Positions 44,101 to 53,800 of a stretch of 64,000 nt of DNA are shown one piece after another. A program made the position numbers and the translations under genes. The notes beneath the pieces were generated by a model. The model did not search any database. It was not told where the DNA came from and worked only from the letters and a program-made list of their open reading frames with translations. Source of the stretch: a virus; IMG/VR virus record IMGVR_UViG_3300018421_000010, positions 1 to 64,000 of that record; one strand, given 5' to 3'. Position 1 is the first letter of the stretch. Each line of letters opens with the position of its first letter.

Positions 44101-47100
44101 GTTCCCTGTAGGTTACCTGTGTTAGTTAACACACCACCAACAATAGTTGGATCAATAGTAAACTCTGCTGTGTACAAGTCTGTTCTAGAAGTAAAGCCTG
44201 TTACAGCAATGTTACTTTGTGGAATAGCACTACTATCATTGTCAATGATAGAAGTAGCATCAAAGAAGATTCTTGTTAGAGAACCGCTGTTTTCTGCTTT
44301 TTCTACTGAAACAGTAAGTGTGCGTGTTGCTGCTTCATATGTATAAACAAACGCTTTGTTTCTGTAGATACCAGTAGTTGCTTCAATAAGGTCGCCTGGG
44401 TTAAAGTTATAAGTTCCAGGAGCAAGTGTTAGTACTTGATACTTGTTGTGTGTTAGCTTGTTACCATCAGCGTCTTGAATAATATCATCAATGAAGAATT
44501 CTTCTGTTTGTGTTTCAAGCAAGTGATCACCACTTGACACTGCAACTAGATCTGCAACAAATCCTCTTGAATCATCTTGATACAATCTAATAATGTCATT
44601 AGTTAGAACTTCAACATAGTATAGACCTTGGTCAGCAAGTCCGTTAATTTCAATATTGTTGTTTCTGCGATATGTTACAGCATCACCTGTTACAAGTCCG
44701 TGTCCAACAATAGTAATTGTGTTAGCAGCAAGATCCAACGAACCTTCTTCATATACAGGATAGTTTGTACCTGTAAATGTTATTTCAGTTAGTGTTGCGT
44801 TATCATTAACTAGCGGAACTGCTGCTACTGTAATTTCCAATGCACCGCTGGTATTATCATAGACTGCATTTGTAATAGCCTGTGGACTATTAGCATTGTT
44901 AATATCAACAGTACCTCCAGAAACATAAGTTCCTAAGTTTCTACCTGCACCAACTTGAACAGTAAATGTTGTTGCTGTTACTGATGCTACTGTGTATGTT
45001 GCAGTATCACCGTAAAGTGTTCCAACTTCACCGCCGTTAAATGTTATTGTACTTGGAATAGTTTTGAAACTATTAGTAATATCATTTGCTAAGTTGTTTT
45101 CTTCGTCATCGTCATAGAAGCGTAAGATAAACTGGTTAACTGGAGTACGCTTAGTACCAACAGTAATAAGTTTTTGCTGTGATGCTTGAGCACCGACTTC
45201 TGCAACAACACCGCGGTCAAACACAAAGCTGTTTGCTGAGTAACCTGATGAACGTAGTGCATACAAACCAAAGTTAGTAGCAGAGTTAGTAACAGAAAGG
45301 TAAGCACCTGACTGACACCAACAACCGTTGCCTAGGAAGATTTGGAAACACGAAACGATCTGTGCATATGCATCGTTAGTTAGACGCCAACCAGTACCAC
45401 CAAATGATAACATGGTGTATGCGTTTGCAACCATTGACTTACCTTGTTCAGGTGTTTCACCAAATACTGGATTCTCAGCTTCGATAGCAAAACGTGGAAT
45501 GTTTGGTGTAATGACCTTTGAACCGTCTACCAAACAGCCGCTTAGTCCTAAAAACGAAATAATAGACACGTTCTGTACGTATGGTGACTGTGTAATAAGT
45601 GGACGTTCTCTTAGTCCTACATAGCCTGTACGATCAACACCAGTATCAAACGGATCGTCAAATGCTGTACAGAATCTACCTGTAAAGCTAGGTACGTTAA
45701 ATGCATCTAGACCGTCTTTGAATGTAATACCCAACAAGTAACAACCATTACGTACACGGAAAATATCTTGGTTAGCATTTAGCGGACGAACAATAGTTGT
45801 ACGCAAGTTATCACCAACAATAGATACATAGTCTGGAATAATAACTGGGTTATCTTCTTTGTATTCACCAGTTGATACCATAATGGTTGTGTAACTGATG
45901 TTAAACGCACCTTCAACTTCTGTTGGAATGTTTGGTGAGCTAGGACCGTTTTCAATAATATCAATAATAGTGTTGAATTCTGACTCAACAACACCTACTG
46001 TAGTTCCTTCAACATTCTTAGTTAGATCAGTAATCTGTCCAACTTGATTTTGATATAGTTTAGTGTTTACAACATTCTTTAGAATGTTATCTACAAGAGT
46101 TTGGAAGTATCTATTAGCAAGTATTGTTTGGAACTTAGTATCACCCGGAATAACAAGTGTAGTACCGTTATAGTATGCTTTACCTGCTTCAATAGCACGT
46201 TCGTTACCACCATAGATCAAATCATATTGGATAGCATCGATAAACAATCCAACGTCTCTGCGACAGAACGCAACATCATATACAAAGTTAGTAAAGTATG
46301 TGTTAATGTAACTAACAACTTCAGCTTGGATGTATGCTTTGTTTAGTGCAATCAAATCAGCTGCATTAAGAATGTTTGTATCATCTGTTGGAACAATAGC
46401 ACTTCTTAGTACAGTAATATTTTGTGATGCACTTACACCATCAATAATAATATCTTCAATTATGTCGCCAAGTTCACCAATTGTAGTAACTGCTGCTGCA
46501 CCACCTGGGTTCAGTGTGTCAGTAACTTGGGTTGAGTTAGTTTGCCAACTAACAACTGGATAGTTTTCAGCAACCTGTTGTGCAAGTCTAATTGCATGCA
46601 TAATACCATCAACTGTTTGTACAAGCTGGCGAGCAAGTGCAAACTGGCTGCTTTGTTTAAAGTAAGCAATCGCTGCTGCAACAGAGTTTGTAGTTCCGCC
46701 CCATGTTAGGTCAAAGTTAATAGCATCTAGAATGTAACCAACATCACGTCTACATGTTGTTTGGTTGTAGTTGCTTGAGAAGTTAATCCAACTTCCGTCA
46801 ACATATGCAACAGTTTCTTTTTGGATGAAAGTTTTGTTGCTTGTGATCAATGAATCAGCATTAACGTATTCTGTTGCTGTGTTTGCTGAACCGTTTGCAT
46901 TTACAGTAATGTACTGTGATGTTCCGTCTGTTACAAGATCAATAATAATATCAAGTAGTGCTCCAATAGTGTTTGCACTTGTGATGTCGCCCGGGTTTGG
47001 TCCATCAAATACTTGGCTTTCGGCTGAGTATGTTGGGCTTACTGTAACATTACGTACAACCTGTGTTGCAAGAGTTTTTAAGTGATTTAAACCATCAAGT

Positions 47101-50100
47101 GTTTCTGATAACTGTCCGCTGATAACAATAGCAGCATTTTGTTTATAATATGCAACTGCGGCTGCAATACTATTTGTATTACCACCGTGTGTCAGGTCAT
47201 ATTCAACAGCATCAAGAATTAATCCAATATCTCTACGACATGATGTTTGATCGTAAGTTAAACCTGGATGTTGAGCATTAATATATTCAATAACTTCTTC
47301 TGTAATAAAGTTAGTGTTAGACTGTAGCAATGCTTCAGAATTTAATGCACCAGTGTTTGTTGTTTTTGTAAAGCTATTTGTTGTACCAATACCGTTTTTA
47401 AGTATAGATATAACATCGTTAGTACGATCATAAACTAATTGTGCTACTGTATTGTTGCTTGGAGTTGCACCGTTAAGTGTTTGTGTAAATGTATTTTGAT
47501 ACAGATTAGGAACAGTATTTTGCAATACAACATTTGCTAAAAGATCTCTAGTATATTCTAGTGCATCAACTGTAGGCTGTAATTGAGCTTTAATAACCTC
47601 AACAGCATCACCTGTAATTTCGCCTGTTCCAGTAGTAACATTGTTGTAGTAACTAATACCAGCAAAAATACTTTCAGCATTACCACCGTGTTTAACGTCA
47701 TATTGAACTGCGTCAACAATTAGGCCAACGTCACGCTCACATTTAACAGGATCATAGTTAAAGTTACCAAAGTTTTCTTCAATAAATGCAACAGTTTCTG
47801 CTTTAATAAATTCTACGTTAGCTGCTAGTATAGCATTTGCATTTATTACATTTTGTACTAAACTTGGTACAGAGTTATTTGGATCAATATTTAAACCAAT
47901 AGTAGCACTGTCGCCATCGTTAATAATATCAACAATTAGTGTTTGTAATCCTGAAATAGCAGTTTGTGCCGACGCATCACCTGGATTAGATGGATCAGTA
48001 AACTGTCCAAATGTGCTTTGATAGCTTTGTGCAGGAGCTTGGTTTACAATTACTAGTTTAGCAAGATCAATAGCATAGTTAATACCGTCAAGTGTTTGTG
48101 TTAACTGGCTGTTAAGTGCAGTACTTGCACTATATTGATAGTAGGCTAGTGCTGCTTGAATACTTTCATTATTACCGCCATGTGTTATATCATAACGTAT
48201 TGCGTCAAGAATTAATCCAACATCTCTGCGGCACTTATTTTGATCATATATAAACAAGTTAGCATCAACATATGCAATAGCGTCATCAATTAATGTAGCT
48301 TTGTTAGTATTGATTTGTAATGCTGCGTCTTGTAATTGTTGGTCTGCCCAAGATATACTTGGGTAAGTTTTAGATGGTAAATTGTTAAGGTTACCAGCAG
48401 TAATAACATCTTCAATTATTTGTAGCAAGCCGTCGAGTGTTGTTGCTTCAGTGCTAGTTGCATTACCGCTTGAGAAGTTTTGTGCAACTACTGCTTGTTC
48501 AGCAGTTACTGAAATACCTTGTACTACATTGCTTACATGACCTGCTAAGAAGTTATAAGCATCAGCAGTAATAGTAGCTTCGCCAGCACCTAGTTGACTT
48601 GCTGCACCTACAAAATATGATTCAGCAGCAAGAACAGATGCACTGTTACCACCATAAACAATATCATAAGTTAAAGCGTCTACAATATATCCTACATCAC
48701 GTGAACATGCTGCTGTATCGTATGTGTGTGAAGGATAAGTGTTTGCAATATATGCAAGTACCTCTGCTTGTAGGAAGCTTCTGTTAGCTTGTAGTTGATC
48801 TCTTGCGTCACTTAAATCTTGGCTTGCACCAGTTGGGGCAGGGAATGTTAATGCATTTGCATTACCTACACCATTTTGTAAAATATCTATTACTTCGTCA
48901 AATGCAACAGTTGCTCTAGTGCTTGCTGTTGACCAACTAGACACATCGCTTAGTGCAAGAACATCTGTTTTAAGATTACCAATTGCTCCTACAGTTAGTG
49001 TTAATTGATTGCTTTGTAAGTATGCTGTGTTTGCACGTTGATACGCTAAACCTGCTGTTACAGCATTATAGTTAGTACCTAGTGCAATGTCTGCTGCTAC
49101 TGCATCTAGTATTAAACCAGAGTCTCTACGACATTTAGTTTCATCGTAAGTTGACTGATATTGTGAATCTAAATAACCAATAACTTCTTCTTTAATGAAG
49201 TCAGTGTTTTGTGTAATAAGTGTATCAGAATTAAGTCTAGCTGTGTCAGTAGTTATTACACCGTTTGCAGTACCAATGCCTGTGTTTAACAAGCTATAGA
49301 TAATGCTAAGATTATTATAGATTGTTGTTCCTTCTGCAGATGTGCCAGGAGTTAAACTTGTATCTTGTGCTACAGTGTTCTGATATAGATAATCAACAGT
49401 TTCACCTAGTACAACTTTTTGTGCAAGAGATCTTGCATAGTCAATACCTGCTAGTGTTTGAAACTTTTGATCAGAACGTACTAAAGATGCTTGTGCATTT
49501 AGATATGTAATACCAGCATAATGCGATTCTGCATTACCACTGTATAACAAATCATAGTTTGCAGCATCAATAATTAATCCTGTATCACGTGAACATTTTG
49601 CAGCATCAAATTGGAAGCCGCTGTATTTTTGATTTAAGAATGCAATAACTTCATCTTGAATAAATGTTTTGTTAGCATCTATAAGAGTTTCTGCATTTAA
49701 TATATCTGTATCTTGTGTTTGTGTTTCGTTAGGTTGAACACCACCAGTGTCACCTGTGTAGTAACTTAAAACTTTATCACCAAGTGCTGAAACTGTTGCT
49801 GATTCAGATGCTGTTGCAGTTTTAGTACCATCAAATTGCTGCTGTACTGCTGCTTGAGTATTATCTGTAATAGCAGTGTTAGTAACTACTGCTGTTGCAA
49901 GTTCTTTGATACGACGAAGACCATATTCAGTTGCAACGTCTTGTGCTTGTTTAACTAGTGCTGAACTTTCTAGTGCATAGAATGCACCAGCAACGCTTGA
50001 AGCTGCATCGCCGCCATAGCGTAAATCGTTTTCAATAGCGTCAACAATTAATCCAACATCACGCTCGCATTTTGCTTGATCATATGTAATATTAAATGCA

Positions 50101-50783
50101 TTTGAGCTAAATGCAATAACTTCGTCTTGTAAGAAGTCTCTGTTAACTTCCAATAGATCTTTTGCATCATACGCAGATTGTCCTGGATCAACAACTGGTG
50201 TAAAAATACCGTCAGATGCAATTTGTGCAGCACGTTTAATTGTTTTAACTGGTTGTAGACGACCGTCATTGTTGTCGTCACCGTATTGAGCACTTACATA
50301 AATTCTATTACCACCTAGTGAGCCTGGGTCACTCCACTGTGTTTGTCCAAAACCTAAGTTTTGAAGAATTTGTCCTTTACGTGCATCAGTATCAGGAAGT
50401 ATAATATCGTAGGAATCTGATAACTCTGAAGGTGCTTTAACGTTAACAGTATTTGATCCAAACTGTGATAATTCTCTAAACTTAACTGCACCTTGATCGT
50501 CAAGTTCTAAATCGTCCGCTAGAAAAACTTGGTTACCATCTATACGGAGTTTTTCTATGCCATCAACATCAACTGTAACAACACCATTTCCTTGGTCATT
50601 GACTATTACGCGAGTATCGCCTTTTTCAATCTGTTGTGTGATGTCTTTTATAGTGCCGTCGGACTGTTTGATAAACATTTTACCGTCGGCAGTGTTGATT
50701 GCAATTTCGCCCAAATCTAATTGTGCGGATTGTGGTTCCTGCCCGGTAACATTGTTTCTTTTATGTAATATTTTGTTTGCCAT
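38118..50783 (-). CDS. Giant tail fibre / virion protein, 4221 residues
   Basis: At 4221 residues this is the largest gene of the window. The N-terminus resembles phage fibre starts (QLDLGEIAINTADGKMF). A pectate-lyase-type opening (VSAQYGDDNNDG, then TIKRAAQIA at 162-190) is interrupted by nine copies of a 158-residue helical unit around YDxxKCxRDVGLIxDA, and the beta-helix continues with SYTTIMVSTGEYKEDNP and VSIVGDNLRTT. Later sections are beta-rich, with a TTGALRVDGGG..GKNLYVGG unit. The end, ADLAEKYEADAVYAPGTVLG to VEVKV, resembles the C-terminal chaperone/autoproteolysis domain of fibres. Probable receptor-binding device. Confidence 0.85.
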   Translation of the reverse strand: MANKILHKRNNVTGQEPQSAQLDLGEIAINTADGKMFIKQSDGTIKDITQQIEKGDTRVIVNDQGNGVVTVDVDGIEKLRIDGNQVFLADDLELDDQGAVKFRELSQFGSNTVNVKAPSELSDSYDIILPDTDARKGQILQNLGFGQTQWSDPGSLGGNRIYVSAQYGDDNNDGRLQPVKTIKRAAQIASDGIFTPVVDPGQSAYDAKDLLEVNRDFLQDEVIAFSSNAFNITYDQAKCERDVGLIVDAIENDLRYGGDAASSVAGAFYALESSALVKQAQDVATEYGLRRIKELATAVVTNTAITDNTQAAVQQQFDGTKTATASESATVSALGDKVLSYYTGDTGGVQPNETQTQDTDILNAETLIDANKTFIQDEVIAFLNQKYSGFQFDAAKCSRDTGLIIDAANYDLLYSGNAESHYAGITYLNAQASLVRSDQKFQTLAGIDYARSLAQKVVLGETVDYLYQNTVAQDTSLTPGTSAEGTTIYNNLSIIYSLLNTGIGTANGVITTDTARLNSDTLITQNTDFIKEEVIGYLDSQYQSTYDETKCRRDSGLILDAVAADIALGTNYNAVTAGLAYQRANTAYLQSNQLTLTVGAIGNLKTDVLALSDVSSWSTASTRATVAFDEVIDILQNGVGNANALTFPAPTGASQDLSDARDQLQANRSFLQAEVLAYIANTYPSHTYDTAACSRDVGYIVDALTYDIVYGGNSASVLAAESYFVGAASQLGAGEATITADAYNFLAGHVSNVVQGISVTAEQAVVAQNFSSGNATSTEATTLDGLLQIIEDVITAGNLNNLPSKTYPSISWADQQLQDAALQINTNKATLIDDAIAYVDANLFIYDQNKCRRDVGLILDAIRYDITHGGNNESIQAALAYYQYSASTALNSQLTQTLDGINYAIDLAKLVIVNQAPAQSYQSTFGQFTDPSNPGDASAQTAISGLQTLIVDIINDGDSATIGLNIDPNNSVPSLVQNVINANAILAANVEFIKAETVAFIEENFGNFNYDPVKCERDVGLIVDAVQYDVKHGGNAESIFAGISYYNNVTTGTGEITGDAVEVIKAQLQPTVDALEYTRDLLANVVLQNTVPNLYQNTFTQTLNGATPSNNTVAQLVYDRTNDVISILKNGIGTTNSFTKTTNTGALNSEALLQSNTNFITEEVIEYINAQHPGLTYDQTSCRRDIGLILDAVEYDLTHGGNTNSIAAAVAYYKQNAAIVISGQLSETLDGLNHLKTLATQVVRNVTVSPTYSAESQVFDGPNPGDITSANTIGALLDIIIDLVTDGTSQYITVNANGSANTATEYVNADSLITSNKTFIQKETVAYVDGSWINFSSNYNQTTCRRDVGYILDAINFDLTWGGTTNSVAAAIAYFKQSSQFALARQLVQTVDGIMHAIRLAQQVAENYPVVSWQTNSTQVTDTLNPGGAAAVTTIGELGDIIEDIIIDGVSASQNITVLRSAIVPTDDTNILNAADLIALNKAYIQAEVVSYINTYFTNFVYDVAFCRRDVGLFIDAIQYDLIYGGNERAIEAGKAYYNGTTLVIPGDTKFQTILANRYFQTLVDNILKNVVNTKLYQNQVGQITDLTKNVEGTTVGVVESEFNTIIDIIENGPSSPNIPTEVEGAFNISYTTIMVSTGEYKEDNPVIIPDYVSIVGDNLRTTIVRPLNANQDIFRVRNGCYLLGITFKDGLDAFNVPSFTGRFCTAFDDPFDTGVDRTGYVGLRERPLITQSPYVQNVSIISFLGLSGCLVDGSKVITPNIPRFAIEAENPVFGETPEQGKSMVANAYTMLSFGGTGWRLTNDAYAQIVSCFQIFLGNGCWCQSGAYLSVTNSATNFGLYALRSSGYSANSFVFDRGVVAEVGAQASQQKLITVGTKRTPVNQFILRFYDDDEENNLANDITNSFKTIPSTITFNGGEVGTLYGDTATYTVASVTATTFTVQVGAGRNLGTYVSGGTVDINNANSPQAITNAVYDNTSGALEITVAAVPLVNDNATLTEITFTGTNYPVYEEGSLDLAANTITIVGHGLVTGDAVTYRRNNNIEINGLADQGLYYVEVLTNDIIRLYQDDSRGFVADLVAVSSGDHLLETQTEEFFIDDIIQDADGNKLTHNKYQVLTLAPGTYNFNPGDLIEATTGIYRNKAFVYTYEAATRTLTVSVEKAENSGSLTRIFFDATSIIDNDSSAIPQSNIAVTGFTSRTDLYTAEFTIDPTIVGGVLTNTGNLQGTFIRFHRPSIVNSSSHTWEYAGSGTDYNALPQNGGITREEYEQFSDLPGRVYSSGTNELGDFKVGDFIVAENRTGNITFKNTVTVGELSALKLAVSDVVIEAISTDPGLGDNEPGGATDTRLTTQLAQRSFLANRLGDFIDKSVSTNSVSGAVPQMNAQGLLNADIIPATRNFSLFTTNTKFGRYDLTDDIPPQEPLQGDIAQERYPRTLFTLSAPTQFNEDDVIVEANTGATAIVDEDNGGATTVYLTNIVGTFSNNISANTLSKNGNNTTTYITNTGSSETRDIQYTMIQDSDSQYLRYEPAGASFTNGVTVTAANSKTQGVVTAQAEGVLLAVDLANISNGSGYVPTTGSLTYNNVPLTNVNGSGTGARADITVTNGQVSSVDLVRGGSGYTTTDVLSAATGNLGGQSSSAFQISALSVDNRLYVDLLAGKFVASTSTNEYIEDNNAQVDTVALGGNSLNAFNADTLANGGNVDYANSQIEITSHIFDDGDVVNYASSPNTPIGGMLQGESYFVKVIDANTIELYNRYDLNASTKVNFTVSSTGTHALIINNVDTRKDKIYSPNHGFTAGRAFRFVGTNPPTGMSSGSYYYAGTVSQNTFTVHEFREDALNSVNGVVQGAINFVQTGSGSADFIHQNITVYGEINTSSKNSANWALTGSANVDASNIVSGVISTSRLASIGSANSNTYLKGDSSWDYAVRTTRTALNSPLNITGNFYTSGGQNFYYKDTQLDIDRADDTLGNQSFTNEGVASYSKAQFNVNSGEVELKAGVLDAGTLDGLDSQYFLDPGNMLNPVPVNKGGTALDQYIAGDMIYATSPTTLNRLPIGSQGAVMVVDELGNPAWSNDVAPFVEDTNNFGVSRPLEIRHDVSNTPAVGIGVGMQFQVETANNNREVGGTIDAVASDVTFGSEDFSFKFNLMAAGFLAERMVLDSLGNLQIDGDFNVDGGDIKTTKTSATVYDTTVTSLSIGRAATLITLGADKSGTLAVRNTTMVVGGDAVETAPVDSVIKAPNALGTNKQGADLTVQGGASTGSGVAGSVFIDTGYSGTSGSTSTTQVNRVEVSGTDAHTHKLEFGRGSQGSKQSGTIGVKGPITGQFNVNGSELNLKPNPGTGSGTGAIVNIYGSESIGSGSGIQTSELVASFAGDAIRLNKNVITQASSLGTNQATFDLLNDTVTTLNIGGAATAIDIGASSGYLHVNSADQATSTTTGALRVDGGGSFGKNLYVGGNLVAAELTLTGAIDGNSYNVGGVETIDTNRRFISSGGTTGELAKVHGISFDWDGNYGAIGGYVNHGISSRNDTWGAGDSLSINSYNNVNVRLDTNSNNAAASTFFRVNNDVSQTNGNIVFSVRGDGKVGINKDPSGTYNLDVNGSFNATTGYVNGGAIWTDANDGAGSGLNADLLDGLHASSFLRVDTGAAFSGGVFTISAPATTIQNTGEVNTLQLYQGNGANQYDAFLTFHIGGDYAVHFGLDGSTNDLAVGGWSMGANAYKVWHAGNDGSGSGLDADLLDGNDSAFFRNASNLNAGTFPDLFASGTRYNIGYIDGEGSDSYDKLRVWNNSSYSIGMFSGQTMGWLNDYAMTFTMNNDTDRGWKWRHDGDGVAAGAMALTTDGRLVVKQFIAVGNQTTRYLREPTGDYGSIQISGSGYGNWEGFSIDGRAVFMHDGGTATGIYNDVNNQWLFYGVHGGQTEMMHNGSWKVQTRSDGANIAGELYVDNWVRIESNSGIYWQGGNYAGWHIYPNETNAMAFRSANTGSCELRLNNSSNTIYGRLYADDASQGFLNEDGNWALRSYNNDGNSPGIRFMENANETWTGNPGNDVGKIEYHANRFYMAAGANSDRIVQFRRDGTDVSYVDNSGVYQGTAASANWADLAEKYEADAVYAPGTVLGIGGDKEVTLYKEGMKLAGVVSTQPGLMMNQTDDNRDDPMWPFVALKGRVPCKINGSAKKGQYIIADQDGAGRAIDELSTIAEYTLLIGVAIEDGTDVVEVKV
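46200..50200 (-). repeat. Nine in-frame repeats in the giant fibre
   Basis: Nine copies of a unit near 475 nt (about 158 residues), spaced from about 50084 to 46281. Each carries a core Y-D-x-x-K/T-C-x-R-D-x-G-L-I/Y-x-D-A, followed by D-x-x-x-G-G-N-x-x-S and AYY. The Cys and the RD are kept in all nine. The spacing and divergence point to old duplications followed by drift, not a recent expansion. Confidence 0.85.
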
Positions 50784-50817
50784 TAGGTTGCTTCCCAGTT
50801 ACGATATATCTCTACAT

Positions 50818-50828
50818 GTATTTATTTC
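50818..50828 (-). promoter_or_regulatory. Late promoter motif for the giant fibre operon
   Basis: GAAATAAATAC on the minus strand, 34 nt before the ATG at 50783, probably driving the fibre, the CHxS proteins and the downstream radical-SAM genes. Confidence 0.5.
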
Positions 50829-50848
50829 TTTGAGAAGGATACGGATTT

Positions 50849-53800
50849 TTAGAAGGTTCCGCCATCGATAGTAAAGTTATTAATGTAACTTAAATCAATA
50901 CCAGAGCCTTCAATATCCTGTCCTACGTAGATATCTCTACCTACTCCGACACCACCTTCTACTATTAAAGCACCAGATGTAGTTGATCCAGCTTCAGTTG
51001 TTGATTCTATTCGGGTTTCTTGGGCAACAAATAGCTTTTCTTTAATGCCAACACCACCGTCAACTACTAATGCACCTGTAGTACTATCAGTAGACGCTGT
51101 AGCGTTTTCTATACGTGTTATGCCTGCAACATATAGATTTTTACCAATGCCAATGCCACCTTCAATTACAACAGCACCTGTAGAAGTGCTTGTTGAATCT
51201 ACAGTGTTTGTAGCATTAATAATACCGTCAACGTAAATATTTTCAGCAACGCCAATGCCACCTTTAAATATTACGCCGCCTGTTAGTGAGCTAGTACTAC
51301 CATCTAGTGATTCAAATATTGTTTGACCACTAGTTGCACCAAAACTAATATTTGTTGAGCTATTAAATGCTCTCAAAAACTGAATGTTGTCTCTTAGTAA
51401 GTCAAAGTTTTGTTGAAGTGTGTTTATACTTCCACCTTCAACATTTAAATCTCCACCTAGGTGTATATTTTCACCAACACCTAAACCACCGCCAATTACT
51501 ACAGCACCATTTGTTTCAGCTGTTGAGCCTGCGTTAGAATTAAATCGTGTAGTACCTGCTGCGTTACCAAAGCTAACATATGTTGCTTGACCAAATGCGT
51601 TTATTGTTGTAGCTGTTGTATTGAAAACATTTTGTGTAGTTGAGCTACCATAAATGTCACCTTCAATAAACAATTCACCTTCAATGGTCATGTTCTTCAT
51701 TGACACAATACGGCCGCTACCTGCTGCATCTAATTGCAACGGAGCGTTTGTATTGAGTGTTGAAATACGTGTACCAAATACGCCTATTTCTGGGAAGTAA
51801 ACATTTTTAGCAAATGTTGCATCTTCAGCAACTGTTAAAAAGTCTGTAAAGACATCAGGAACGTTAATGTTTGCTGTAACGTTTAGAATACCATCAACTG
51901 TTGTGTTACCATTTAACTGTGTAGGTGTGTTAACAACAAGTTCAGTATCGTCAAAACGTAAATTGTCGCTTGTTTGAATTTCATTTTGGAAATCAATATA
52001 AGCAATTCTGTTTATTAATTCACCAGTAACAAACATTCTTGGTGAAGTAACCCAACTGCTTGCGTTTAGTACACCAGTAACATTTGTATCTGCTTCTAGA
52101 TTAATTTCGCCTGTACCATTTACCATTATATCAATATCTGAATTAGATATTGTGGTTTTAATAGCATTGCCTTCAATGTTTAAATTTCCGTCAATTAAAA
52201 TACCACCTTGCCAACCTTGGTTTGTTAGTCTAGCAAGTTCAACTCCGCCGCCGTAGAAGAATAGTGTATTCTCATTTGAGCCTGGGCTAAGTTCTGGTAA
52301 AATATAAGTGTCGCCGTCTACATCACGAACTCCACCTAATGAACTCCAAGCAAGACCATTCCAACCTTCATATTGGTTAGTGTCAGTATTAAAACGAACT
52401 TGTCCAACTTCACCTGGAGGTCTTGTAGCAACACCGCCTACAGGAAGTACAAGAGCAGTTTCTCCTACAATTCTTATCTGTCCTGAGCCTGCTGCTGAAA
52501 TTTCAAAATCAGCATTGGTATTTGTTGTACTGATTCTATTTTGGAATATTCTAAAATCGCTTGTATTGATTGAAGCAATCCACGCTTCGCTAAACATTGC
52601 TGTGCTATGACCAATGTCATATGCCATGTTAACATCTGGAATAATATCACTTGCAAAGTTTGCAGCAGCAATACTTGTAACATTTAGTGTAGCATTAGGA
52701 GCACTAATAGTACCACCTGGTAGTACAATGTCTCCGTCAATGTTTACTGTTTTGTTAAAGAAAAACTCACCAGTACCGCCTGGAGTTATTTCAAAACGAT
52801 AATCAGTATTGATACTATTCATTACCATAGTATCGTTTTCAAATGTAAAGTTTTTATGATTAAAACGTGTACTGTTTACAGTTAAATCGTCAAAGTCCCA
52901 TTGACCAATTAGTGATCCGCCTGCGTAAATGTCAAATCTATCATCATTTGAACCTGGAGTTACTTCTGGAGTAATGTAAGTGTTGCCATCAATATCTTTG
53001 ATGCCACCCAATGAGCTCCAAGCAGTTCCTTGATAACCTTCAAATGATTGTAATTGTGTGTTAAAACGTATAGCACCTGTTTCTGGATTAGAGCCACGTT
53101 CAGGTGTATTACCAACTGGAACTCTTAAAAAGCTATAGCCGCCAATTAATACTCTACCAGCACCACTAGGATTAATTTCTAAATCTTGGTTTGTTGTATC
53201 AACAGAAATTACGTTGTTTTCAATGCGTACATCGTCAACTTGTACTTTACCAGCATACAATGCTCCCCACACTGCATCTGGAGCACCTAGGTCCCAAACG
53301 CCTGTAAATTCTGTTGCAGGTTGAATATTGCTTTCAACATATGATTTAAATCTTGTAACATATGGGAACGGATCTACTGGATTTCCTGGAGGTGTACCAA
53401 GATCAATATCACCTCTAAGTACAATAGGACCACCAGTAAGTTCAAGTTGTTGTGCTCCGTCTGAAGCGTTAACTGTTATTTGACCTTCTGCAGAATATAA
53501 ACTTAATGCATCTAGTGCGTCAATTTCAAGTATGTCTGTAGAGCCAATACCGTTGTTAGCAAATGTTAAGAAACCTGTTGTAACTTCAGTTGCAGTAATA
53601 GTACTTCTGTTACCTTGACCGTCATCAAATGATAAGCCACCTGCTAGAGCACCAAAGTTAAGTCCGCTACCATCAATTTGTACTTCGCCTGTTTCTTGTG
53701 ATACGTAGAACAAGTCGCCTACACGGAAGTCACCTAAATGGTCAACGGAAGTATAACGTACTTTACCACCATTTAGTTCAATAACTTCATTGCCTTGTAT

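Noticed and set aside
46200-50200. CRISPR-like array
   Set aside because: The regular repeats are about 475 nt, in frame and diverged at protein level; they are protein domains.
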